64,000 nt of DNA from MGBC131033 sp910585655 (GTDB lineage Bacteria > Bacillota > Clostridia > Lachnospirales > Lachnospiraceae): contig CATBCG010000073.1 of assembly GCA_949502025.1 (NCBI GenBank), positions 50,747-114,746 on the forward strand, in the 5' to 3' direction. The notes under the pieces were generated by a model. It saw only the letters and a program-made list of their open reading frames with translations. It ran no database searches and was not told the origin of the DNA. The translations under genes and the position numbers were made by a program. This document shows positions 42,500-50,612 of the stretch, piece by piece. The stretch's first letter is position 1, and each line of letters starts with the position of its first letter.

Positions 42500-43819
42500 A
42501 TGATAAAGGTAGTAAAATTCGGGGGAAGCTCTCTGGCGAGTGCAGAGCAGTTTCAAAAGGTCGGAGAGATCATCAGAAGCGATGAGGAGCGTAAATATGT
42601 GATTCCCTCCGCTCCGGGCAGACGTTTTCCGGAGGATGAAAAAGTGACGGATATGCTTTATGCCTGTTATGCGCGGGCAGAAGCAGGAGAACCGTTTGAG
42701 CAGGAGTTAGCAGAGATTCGGGCGCGTTATGAGGAGATTATTGAGGGGCTTTCGCTTCCTCTGAGCCTGGAAGAAGAATTTGTAACGATGAAGCGGTTAT
42801 TTGCAGAAAGAGCCGGGAGAGATTATGCCGCTTCCCGCGGAGAGTATCTAAACGGAATCGTGATGGCGGCTTATCTGGGGTATGAATTTTTAGACGCCGC
42901 CGAAGTAATATGCTTTGACGAAAACGGAGAGTTTGAAGCGGAAAAGACAAACGAGATGGTTGGCGAGCGATTAAAAACGATAGAGCGCGCCGTGATTCCT
43001 GGGTTTTACGGGGCTTATGCAGAAGGCAGGATAAAGACCTTTTCTAGAGGCGGATCGGATATTACCGGTTCGATTGTCGCCAGGGCGGTGCGGGCGGACG
43101 TCTATGAAAACTGGACCGACGTATCCGGCTTTTTGATTGCCGATCCTCATATCATTGCGGAACCAAAGGGGATTGAATCGATTACCTACAGAGAGCTGCG
43201 AGAGCTTTCCTATATGGGGGCAGGCGTGCTGCATGAAGATGCTATTTTCCCGGTCAGACGGGAAGGAATTCCGATCAATATTCGCAATACCAACGCACCG
43301 GGAGACAGTGGAACCTGGATTGTAGAAAGTACCTGCCAGAAATCCAAATATGTCATAACCGGAATTGCCGGAAAGAAGGGCTTTTGCGCCATTAATATTG
43401 AAAAGGATATGATGAATTCCGAGGTAGGATTTGGCAGGAAGGTACTGCAGGTATTTGAAGAAAATGATATTTCCTTTGAACATGTTCCGTCGGGGATTGA
43501 TACTTTTACCGTATTGGTAGAGCAAAAGGATTTTATTCACAAAGAGCAACGTGTAGTATCAGGGATTCATCGAGTTGTACAGCCGGATTCGATTGATATT
43601 GAAGCAGACTTAGCGCTCATTGCCGTAGTAGGGCGTGGTATGAAGTCTACCCGCGGGACGGCAGGTCGGATTTTTGCGGCGTTGGCTCATTCTCATATCA
43701 ATGTAAAAATGATTGATCAGGGTTCTAGCGAATTAAATATCATTATCGGAGTGGCAGATAAAGATTTTGAAGCGGCAATCAAAGCCATTTATGATATTTT
43801 TGTAATTGTGCAATTATAA
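42500..43819 (+). CDS. lysC: Aspartate kinase
   Basis: A 439-residue enzyme for the first step of the aspartate pathway. The N-terminal kinase motif is VVKFGGSSLASAEQF, the active-site loop is FSRGGSDITGSIVARAV, and YRELRELSYMGAGVLHEDA precedes INIRNTNAPGDSGT. Two ACT domains fill the C-terminal 140 residues (VGFGRKVLQVFEENDISFEH, then VVGRGMKSTRGTAGRIFAAL) and should bind inhibitory lysine or threonine. The usual VVSAMG loop reads VIPSAPGRRF, as in a clostridial subgroup. No lysine riboswitch is visible in the 94-base gap upstream. Confidence 0.93.
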   Translation: MIKVVKFGGSSLASAEQFQKVGEIIRSDEERKYVIPSAPGRRFPEDEKVTDMLYACYARAEAGEPFEQELAEIRARYEEIIEGLSLPLSLEEEFVTMKRLFAERAGRDYAASRGEYLNGIVMAAYLGYEFLDAAEVICFDENGEFEAEKTNEMVGERLKTIERAVIPGFYGAYAEGRIKTFSRGGSDITGSIVARAVRADVYENWTDVSGFLIADPHIIAEPKGIESITYRELRELSYMGAGVLHEDAIFPVRREGIPINIRNTNAPGDSGTWIVESTCQKSKYVITGIAGKKGFCAINIEKDMMNSEVGFGRKVLQVFEENDISFEHVPSGIDTFTVLVEQKDFIHKEQRVVSGIHRVVQPDSIDIEADLALIAVVGRGMKSTRGTAGRIFAALAHSHINVKMIDQGSSELNIIIGVADKDFEAAIKAIYDIFVIVQL

Positions 43820-43862
43820 AATTTATAGTTTGGTATGGATTATCAATATTTTCCGCTTTAAG

Positions 43863-43900
43863 AAAAAATCAGCAGTTTGAAAAAAGCTGCTGATTTTTTT
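43863..43900 (+). terminator. Terminator of the threonine-pathway operon
   Basis: A 13-bp stem, AAAAAATCAGCAG (43863-43875) with 43887-43899, ending in a T run. Confidence 0.85.
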
Positions 43901-44159
43901 CTTGTAATGTGCTATACTGATTTTAGTTATGTTACGGGAAAAAGCTGCATATGATAAAAGATAAAGGAACTGATATAGAAAGAAAACAGAGGAGAAGGGA
44001 CTATTTTTACAGAATTTGTGTAGATGGAAATAAAAAACTGTCAAAAGCTGAATAAAATCATAGTAAAAAGTGATAAAAAAGTCAAAATATCCTGTACTTT
44101 CTAGTAGAATTATGATAAAATAGAGTTTAAGAAAAGACTGCAGAGTGGAGGATGACCCT
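43901..44159 (+). other. Intergenic region before glgB
   Basis: About 260 AT-rich bases. It contains a possible promoter (TGTACT, 17 bases, TAAAAT at 44119-44124) and a 34-codon open frame (43951-44055) that has no ribosome site and is probably not a gene. Nothing else is recognised. Confidence 0.35.
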
Positions 44160-46109
44160 ATGAAGTATTGCTCAAAGGAAGATATTTATTTATTTCGTAC
44201 TGGTAATGCCAGGCAGGCGTACCGAAATTTCGGGTGCCATTACATTGAGGCAGAGGATGCGTACCGCTTCTGCGTATGGGCGCCAAATGCGGCGGCAGTC
44301 AGTGTCGTAGGTGAATTTAACGACTGGAAGCCAAAGGCTGATCCGATGAAAGAGATCGAGACCGGGATTTATGAAGCCGTGATTCCGGACGCCAAGGAAG
44401 GGATGTGTTATAAATACTGCATCCAGACCAAAAAGGGCGAGATGCTCTACAAAGCCGATCCATATGCTTTTTATGCGGAACTAAGACCGGATACGGCATC
44501 CCGTATCTGGAGGCTGGACGGATACCGTTGGAGGGACAAAGTTTTTTTGTCCAAGCGCGGCAAGATGAATTCCGTCAATGTTCCGATGTCTATCTATGAA
44601 ATGCACTTAGGATCCTGGCGCGGAAAAAAGGAAGAGGACGAAACTTATCCGAATTTTCGTGAGATTGCAGACTGGCTTGTGCCGTATGTACAGGAGATGG
44701 GCTTTACTCATGTAGAGCTGATGCCGGTGACGGAGTATCCGCTTGATATGTCCTGGGGTTATCAGGTGACAGGTTATTATGCCGTCAGCTCCCGTTACGG
44801 GACGCCGCAGGATTTTATGTATCTGGTGGACAAGCTTCACCGCGCCGGAATAGGCGTGATTTTAGATTGGGTGCCGGCACATTTCCCAAAGGATGCCCAT
44901 GGTCTGATCCGTTTTGACGGAGAGTGCTGTTATGAGCATGCCGATCCGAGAAAGGGAGAGATGCCGCAGTGGGGAACGCTGACGTATAATTACGGCAGAC
45001 CGGAGGTACAAAGTTTTCTGATTTCGAGCGCTGCATTTTTTGCAGACGTCTATCATATTGATGGGATTAGACTGGATGCGGTTAGCGCGATGCTCTATCT
45101 GGATTTCGGCAAGCAGCAGGGAGAATGGGTGCCGAACGAGGAAGGACACAACATCAATTTTGAAGCCGTGGAGTTTATGCGGAATTTAAACCAGGCTTTG
45201 CATGAGACGTTCCCAGGCTTTATTACCATAGCAGAAGAATCTACGGCTTATCCGCGGGTGACACATCCGATCGAGGAGGATGGGCTTGGATTTTCCTATA
45301 AATGGAATATGGGGTATATGCACGATACCCTGTATTATATCGGATTAGATCCGATTCACCGAAAGTTCCATCACAGTGCGATGACCTTTTCTATGGAATA
45401 TGCGTTCAGTGAGAATTATATCCTGCCGTATTCCCATGATGAAGTGGTACATGGAAAAGCTTCCATGGTCAATAAAATCTGTGGGGATTATGAGCAGAAG
45501 TTTTCTACATTAAAGACGCTGTATGGCTATATGTTTGCCCATCCGGGTAAAAAGCTTTTGTTTATGGGTGACGAGTTTGCGCAGTTTATCGAATGGGATT
45601 ACAAAAAGGAGTTAGACTGGAATTTGCCGGAGGAATACGACAGCCACCGCGGTGTCAAGAACTTTATGGCAGGGTTGAATCGGTTTTACCGCGAACATCC
45701 CGCTTTTTACCAGATTGAGGATTCCTGGGACGGCTTTGAGTGGATGAACGTAGAGGACGAAGAATATAGTGTGTTTGCGTTTGTCAGACGGTCGAAAAAG
45801 AGAAAAGAACAGATCGTTTGTGTCTTTAACTTTACGCCGGTAGAGCGGATAAAATACCAGCTTCAGGCGCCGGGACCGGGCAGTCTGACCGAGATTTTTT
45901 CCAGCGACCAGGCGGAATTTAGCGGAGCCGGAAGAAAGAACCGCAAAAAAAAGATACGCAAGAGAAAGAAAACGGATCGGAAGTTTGGTGAGACCGATCG
46001 GGATTATATTGCAGAAGTAGACATACCACCGTTAAGCGTTATTTATTTTCTCTATGAAGAGGCAGAGACCTCTTCTACGAGAAAAAGAAATAAAATAGAC
46101 CAGAAATGA
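44160..46109 (+). CDS. glgB: 1,4-alpha-glucan branching enzyme
   Basis: A 649-residue GH13 enzyme that adds alpha-1,6 branches to glycogen. A CBM48-type N domain ([22 protein letters not shown]) precedes the barrel: [20 protein letters not shown] (region I), [13 protein letters not shown] (II, nucleophile Asp), [11 protein letters not shown] (III, acid Glu) and [13 protein letters not shown] (IV). Oddly, the C-terminal beta domain holds an Arg/Lys run of about 20 residues ([14 protein letters not shown], near residue 590). The ATG at 44160 has GGAGG eight bases upstream; a GTG at 44145 would bury that site. First gene of the glycogen operon. Confidence 0.95.
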   Translation: MKYCSKEDIYLFRTGNARQAYRNFGCHYIEAEDAYRFCVWAPNAAAVSVVGEFNDWKPKADPMKEIETGIYEAVIPDAKEGMCYKYCIQTKKGEMLYKADPYAFYAELRPDTASRIWRLDGYRWRDKVFLSKRGKMNSVNVPMSIYEMHLGSWRGKKEEDETYPNFREIADWLVPYVQEMGFTHVELMPVTEYPLDMSWGYQVTGYYAVSSRYGTPQDFMYLVDKLHRAGIGVILDWVPAHFPKDAHGLIRFDGECCYEHADPRKGEMPQWGTLTYNYGRPEVQSFLISSAAFFADVYHIDGIRLDAVSAMLYLDFGKQQGEWVPNEEGHNINFEAVEFMRNLNQALHETFPGFITIAEESTAYPRVTHPIEEDGLGFSYKWNMGYMHDTLYYIGLDPIHRKFHHSAMTFSMEYAFSENYILPYSHDEVVHGKASMVNKICGDYEQKFSTLKTLYGYMFAHPGKKLLFMGDEFAQFIEWDYKKELDWNLPEEYDSHRGVKNFMAGLNRFYREHPAFYQIEDSWDGFEWMNVEDEEYSVFAFVRRSKKRKEQIVCVFNFTPVERIKYQLQAPGPGSLTEIFSSDQAEFSGAGRKNRKKKIRKRKKTDRKFGETDRDYIAEVDIPPLSVIYFLYEEAETSSTRKRNKIDQK

Positions 46110-46131
46110 ACAAAATCAGGAGGACAAAAAC

Positions 46132-47319
46132 ATGGTAGGGAAGAAAAAATGTGTTGCAATGTTGCTGGCCGGAGGTCAGGGCAGCCGCCTGTATGCACTG
46201 ACACAGAAGCGGGCAAAGCCGGCAGTAGAGTTTGGAGGAAAATACCGGATTATTGATTTTCCTCTCTCTAACTGTACCAATTCCGGTATTGATACGGTAG
46301 GCGTTTTAACACAGTATGAGCCGTTGGAGTTAAACGCTTATATCGGAAACGGAGCGCCGTGGGATTTGGATGGCATGAACAGCGGGGCATATGTGCTACC
46401 GCCGTATGTAAAGGGAAAGAAGGGCGAATGGTACGCTGGTACGGCAAATGCAATCTATCAGAATATCAACTTTATCGACCGTTACAACCCGGATCATGTG
46501 CTGGTGCTGTCAGGCGACCATATTTACAAGATGGATTATAACGATATGCTCCGTTATCATCAGGAGAACGATGCGGATGCGACGATTGCCGTTATTGAAG
46601 TACCGATGGAGGAAGCGTCTCGCTTTGGTATTATGAATACGGATTCCGAAAAACGGATTGTAGAGTTTGAGGAGAAGCCAAAGAATCCAAAGAGCAATAC
46701 CGCTTCGATGGGTATTTATATCTTTTCCTGGGCAAAGATGAGGGATTATTTGATTGCCGATGCCAACGACGAGAATTCCGAAAAGGATTTCGGCAAGAAT
46801 ATCATTCCAAAGATGTTGGAGAACGGAGAGAGGATGTTTGCTTATCTGTTTGAAGGATATTGGAGAGATGTGGGGACGATTGACAGCCTTTGGGAAGCCA
46901 ATATGGAGCTGCTTGCCGAGGAACCGGCATTAAACCTGGATGACGACGATATGCGTATCTATACCAGGAACTATACGAATCCGGCGCACTTTATTTCGGA
47001 TACAGGTGTAGTGCATAACAGCATCGTATCCGATGGCTGCGTGATTGAGGGCGAAGTAGAGCATTGTGTCCTGCATGATGGAGTACGGATCGGCAAGGGT
47101 ACAAAGATCAAAGATTCCATCATTATGTCCAATACCATTATCGGGGAAAACTGTGAAGTATACAAGGCTGTCTTAGACGGAGATATCCGGGTATGGGACA
47201 ATGCTGTAATCGGCGGTCAGGAGGGTAAAATCACCGTGATCGGATCGGGAACAGTAGTAGGCAAGGGTGCAACCATCGAAGAGGGCGCTATGGTAGCGCC
47301 GGATCAGAAAATAGACTAA
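46132..47319 (+). CDS. glgC: Glucose-1-phosphate adenylyltransferase, catalytic subunit
   Basis: A 395-residue enzyme making ADP-glucose from ATP and glucose 1-phosphate. The N-terminal nucleotidyltransferase has [23 protein letters not shown] (split by residue), [34 protein letters not shown] and [16 protein letters not shown]. The C-terminal left-handed beta helix has hexapeptide-like repeats ([19 protein letters not shown]). The catalytic residues expected for GlgC are present, unlike in GlgD. It is followed 15 bases later by glgD, the regulatory partner. Confidence 0.95.
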   Translation: MVGKKKCVAMLLAGGQGSRLYALTQKRAKPAVEFGGKYRIIDFPLSNCTNSGIDTVGVLTQYEPLELNAYIGNGAPWDLDGMNSGAYVLPPYVKGKKGEWYAGTANAIYQNINFIDRYNPDHVLVLSGDHIYKMDYNDMLRYHQENDADATIAVIEVPMEEASRFGIMNTDSEKRIVEFEEKPKNPKSNTASMGIYIFSWAKMRDYLIADANDENSEKDFGKNIIPKMLENGERMFAYLFEGYWRDVGTIDSLWEANMELLAEEPALNLDDDDMRIYTRNYTNPAHFISDTGVVHNSIVSDGCVIEGEVEHCVLHDGVRIGKGTKIKDSIIMSNTIIGENCEVYKAVLDGDIRVWDNAVIGGQEGKITVIGSGTVVGKGATIEEGAMVAPDQKID

Positions 47320-47334
47320 CGGAGGACACAAATT

Positions 47335-48465
47335 ATGCAAAGAGATGTATTCGGCCTTATCTATGCCGGTGAAGAGAATTTAAGACTCGGAGAGCTGATT
47401 AACAAGCGTAATGTGGCTGCTCTGCCGATTGCAGGAAGATACCGCGTACTGGACTTTGTTCTGAGCAATATGGTCAATTCCAATATCCGCAACATCGGTA
47501 TTATCACTAAGAGAAATTACCAGTCCCTGATGGATCACTTGGATTCCGGGAAGGATTGGGATTTGAGCCGTAAAAGAGACGGTCTGTTTATCCTGCCTCC
47601 GTATGATACGGTAGAAAACAGTGTAGTACATGAAGGAATGTTGGATTCCTTAGCAGGAGCGGGGGCATATTTGCGGAAGGTTCCGCAGGAATATTGTCTG
47701 TATTCTGCTTCTTCCCTGATTTACAATGATACTTATAACGAAATGTTTGAAAAGCATATAAAGCGGAATGCCGATATTACGATTCTTTATTGTAAGAGAA
47801 GCGCAGGCTCAAGCCGCTGTGTTTCCAACTTCAGCAATCTCTCCATGGAGATGGACGAGAACGAGCGCGTCAGAAACGCACATTTTTGCACCAGCCGGGA
47901 TGAGCCGGGCTTAATCGGTTTAGAGTGTATGCTGATCAAAAAGGATTTGTTAAAATATCTGTTAGATAACGCAGTAGCTAGAAATAAGCACAATCTGATC
48001 CAAGATGTGATATTGGAAAACATCCACCGGCTGCATGTATACGGATATGAGTATACCGGGTATGTATCCAAGATTGACTGTGTGGCAGGCTACTATAAAG
48101 CGAATATGGATATGCTGCTTCCAGAGGTACAAAAGGATCTGTTCTATCAGTCCAACAGCATCTATACAAAGACAAAAGACGAGGCTCCTGCGAAGTATGG
48201 CAGTAACGCAGAGGTACACAACAGCCTGATCGCCAGCGGTTGCAGGATTGAAGGAAAGGTAGAAAATTCCGTATTGTTCCGTGGCGTTTATGTGGCTCCG
48301 GGCGTTACCCTGAAAAATTGTATTATTATGCAGGATAGCCAGATTTATGAGAATGCTTCATTGAATAAGGTGATTTTGGATAAGAATGTAAGCATTCGTC
48401 CAGGCTCCGTTCTGGCAGGAAATGAACAATACCCGTTTATTATACCGAAGGGAGCGATTGCTTAA
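47335..48465 (+). CDS. glgD: GlgD, regulatory subunit of ADP-glucose pyrophosphorylase
   Basis: A 376-residue GlgC paralogue. The fold is retained (IAGRYRVLDFVLSNMVNSNI, LMDHLDSGKDWDL, then the beta-helix VHNSLIASGCRIEGKVENSV). The N-terminal AGGxGxRL loop and the catalytic Asp of the GDH motif are lost (SASSLIYNDTYNEM). In Firmicutes GlgC and GlgD form a mixed complex in which GlgD modulates activity. The stop overlaps the glgA start (TAATG at 48463-48467), so translation is coupled. Confidence 0.92.
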   Translation: MQRDVFGLIYAGEENLRLGELINKRNVAALPIAGRYRVLDFVLSNMVNSNIRNIGIITKRNYQSLMDHLDSGKDWDLSRKRDGLFILPPYDTVENSVVHEGMLDSLAGAGAYLRKVPQEYCLYSASSLIYNDTYNEMFEKHIKRNADITILYCKRSAGSSRCVSNFSNLSMEMDENERVRNAHFCTSRDEPGLIGLECMLIKKDLLKYLLDNAVARNKHNLIQDVILENIHRLHVYGYEYTGYVSKIDCVAGYYKANMDMLLPEVQKDLFYQSNSIYTKTKDEAPAKYGSNAEVHNSLIASGCRIEGKVENSVLFRGVYVAPGVTLKNCIIMQDSQIYENASLNKVILDKNVSIRPGSVLAGNEQYPFIIPKGAIA

Positions 48466-50408
48466 TGGCAGGAACAAACGAAACAATAGAAGAAACCACT
48501 CCAGAGAAAGCAAAGCCAAAGCGACGAGGCAGACCGAAAAAAACAGAAGAGAAACCGGTGCCGGCAGAGGAAGCAAAGTCGGAGGCAGTTGACCAGGTAA
48601 AAGAAGAAGCTACTCCGCAGGAATCCGTCGTCAGCAAGGTGGAGACTGCGGCAGCACCAAAGGAAGAAGCTGCGGCGAAGAAGTCAAAAAGAAGCGTGAA
48701 GCCAAAGGGAGAAAAAGCTACCAGGCAGACAAAAACAGCAGCAGACAAGACGGAACAGGCAGAGAAGAACGGCAGCAGGAAGAAAAAGACCAAAAAGGTG
48801 GACGCCCCTGCCGAAAAGCCGGAGGATCGTACCGTCATAGAACCAGAAGCAGAGAACATGACTTTAGAAAAGACCGCAACCCAGAGGAATATCCAGGAAA
48901 CTGCAGCAGAGAGTGGGACAGCAGTGGAAGGGGGGACGGAAATGAAAACAAATCCAAAAACTCAGAAGACCGTAGAAAAATTAAGGGTACTGATGATTGG
49001 TTCGGAGTGTGTTCCGTTTGCCAAAACAGGTGGATTGGCAGACGTGCTGGGAACGTTGCCTCAGGCTCTCAATAAGCTGGATGTAGACGCCAGGGTAATG
49101 ATTCCGTTCCATAAGCAGGCAAAGGAAAAATATCGGATGCAGACAGAGCATGTCACCGATTATTATATCTATCTCGGTTGGAAGAGTATGTTTGTCGGGA
49201 TCGATAAGCTGGAGCTAAATGGCGTCACTTATTATTTGATTGACAATGAGGATATGTTTGGCGGTCCGATCTATAAGGGAGAAATACCAGAGGGAGAGCA
49301 GTACGCCTTTTTTGCAAGGGCAGCCTGTGAAGCAATGGATCGGATTGATTTTGTACCACAGGTGGTTCATTGCAACGACTGGCAATGCGGGATGATACCA
49401 ATGCTGTTAAAGACACAGTATTTGCATCGTCCGCAGTCGGGCGCCAAAACAGTCTTTTCCATCCACAATCTGATGTATCAGGGGCAGTATTCGTTTGCTC
49501 AGGTACAGGAATGGTTTGGCATTGAGGATCGCTATAATACACCGGAATTTATCGAGCATTTTGGGTGCGCCAGCTTTATGAAGGCAGGTCTGGTATTCTG
49601 TGACAGGATCAGTACCGTCAGCCCGACCTATGCCGAAGAAATCAGGATTCCGTACTTCTCCTATGGTATGGAAGGGATTTTAAATGCCAGAGCGCATGAA
49701 ACGATTGGTATTTTAAACGGTATGAATATGGAGGAATTCGATCCGGCGACCGATCCGAAGATTCCATATAAGTTTACACCGGATAATCTGGAGGGCAAAC
49801 GGAAGGACAAGGAAGCCCTGCTGATGGAACTGGGATTAAACAATGTCGATTTGGATACCCCGTTGATTGGTATGGTAGGAAGGCTGACGCATCAGAAGGG
49901 ACTAAATCTGTTGATGCCGATTTTTGATGAGCTGATGAGAGAGCGGGTAGCGATCGTTATTTTAGGAACAGGCGACAGCGAATATGAAAACTTTTTCCGC
50001 AGTATGGAGTCTGTTTACCGCGGTCGGGTATGCGCGTACATCGGTTACAGCGATGATGTGGCACACCGGATCTATGCCGGAAGCGACCTGTTTTTGATGC
50101 CGTCTAAGTTTGAGCCATGTGGAATTTCCCAGATGATTGCCCTGCGTTATGGTACTCTGCCGATAGTTCGAGAGACCGGTGGATTGAAGGATACCGTAAT
50201 TCCGTATAATGAATTTACAGGAAAAGGAAACGGATTTTCCTTTACAAATTATAACGCATATGATATGTTAAAAGTGATTCGATATGCGCTCTATGTGATT
50301 CAGGATAAGGAACATCTGGCAAGCTTGCAGAAAGCGGCGTTTGCTTCGGATTACAGCTTTGCAAAGTCGGCAGGAATGTATCGCGATATGTTCCGCAGTC
50401 TTTTGTAG
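48465..50408 (+). CDS. glgA: Glycogen synthase with AT-hook/H1-like N-terminal extension
   Basis: A 647-residue protein. From about residue 169 it is a normal GT5 glycogen synthase using ADP-glucose: KLRVLMIGSECVPFAKTGGLADVLG, then HCNDWQCGMIP, GMVGRLTHQKGLNL and LMPSKFEPCGISQMIALRYG. Residues 1-165 are an added disordered tail, rich in Lys, Glu, Ala and Thr. The tail has an AT-hook-like KRRGRPKK at 19-26 and histone-H1-like lysine runs near 73-115. An in-frame ATG at 48942 (residue 160) has GGAAGGGGGG six bases upstream, which would yield a canonical 488-residue enzyme. The start overlaps glgD's stop. Confidence 0.93.
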   Translation: MAGTNETIEETTPEKAKPKRRGRPKKTEEKPVPAEEAKSEAVDQVKEEATPQESVVSKVETAAAPKEEAAAKKSKRSVKPKGEKATRQTKTAADKTEQAEKNGSRKKKTKKVDAPAEKPEDRTVIEPEAENMTLEKTATQRNIQETAAESGTAVEGGTEMKTNPKTQKTVEKLRVLMIGSECVPFAKTGGLADVLGTLPQALNKLDVDARVMIPFHKQAKEKYRMQTEHVTDYYIYLGWKSMFVGIDKLELNGVTYYLIDNEDMFGGPIYKGEIPEGEQYAFFARAACEAMDRIDFVPQVVHCNDWQCGMIPMLLKTQYLHRPQSGAKTVFSIHNLMYQGQYSFAQVQEWFGIEDRYNTPEFIEHFGCASFMKAGLVFCDRISTVSPTYAEEIRIPYFSYGMEGILNARAHETIGILNGMNMEEFDPATDPKIPYKFTPDNLEGKRKDKEALLMELGLNNVDLDTPLIGMVGRLTHQKGLNLLMPIFDELMRERVAIVILGTGDSEYENFFRSMESVYRGRVCAYIGYSDDVAHRIYAGSDLFLMPSKFEPCGISQMIALRYGTLPIVRETGGLKDTVIPYNEFTGKGNGFSFTNYNAYDMLKVIRYALYVIQDKEHLASLQKAAFASDYSFAKSAGMYRDMFRSLL

Positions 50409-50435
50409 GAGCGTAGGTTGTAAAATAGGATGTTG

Positions 50436-50479
50436 GAGGGTGTCTCTTCTGCCCGGCAGCAGGAGAGGCGCCCTCTTTT
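50436..50479 (+). terminator. Terminator or attenuator between glgA and glgP
   Basis: GAGGGTGTCTCT (50436-50447) pairs with AGAGGCGCCCTC (50464-50475) with two G-T pairs, followed by TTTT. A short TTCCCG/CGGGAA hairpin follows. Confidence 0.65.
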
Positions 50480-50496
50480 CCCGGCTTTTCGGGAAG

Positions 50497-50549
50497 GAAC
50501 TGTTACGAAATAAATTTCCTAAAAAGGGAGATTTATTTCTGCACAGTTC
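50497..50549 (+). other. Leader hairpin upstream of glgP
   Basis: Outer stem GAACTGT/ACAGTTC (50497-50503, 50543-50549), inner stem GAAATAAAT/ATTTATTTC (50507-50515, 50531-50539). No T run follows, so it is more likely a 5'-leader or processing structure than a terminator. Confidence 0.6.
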
Positions 50550-50612
50550 TAGGAGGCGATAAGACAGAGTATCGTTTCCATTAAAAGAAAACTGTAGGAT
50601 GGAGAGAAAAGT

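Noticed and set aside
43951..44055. 34-codon open frame before glgB
   Set aside because: No ribosome site, no motif, and AT-rich DNA where such frames arise by chance.
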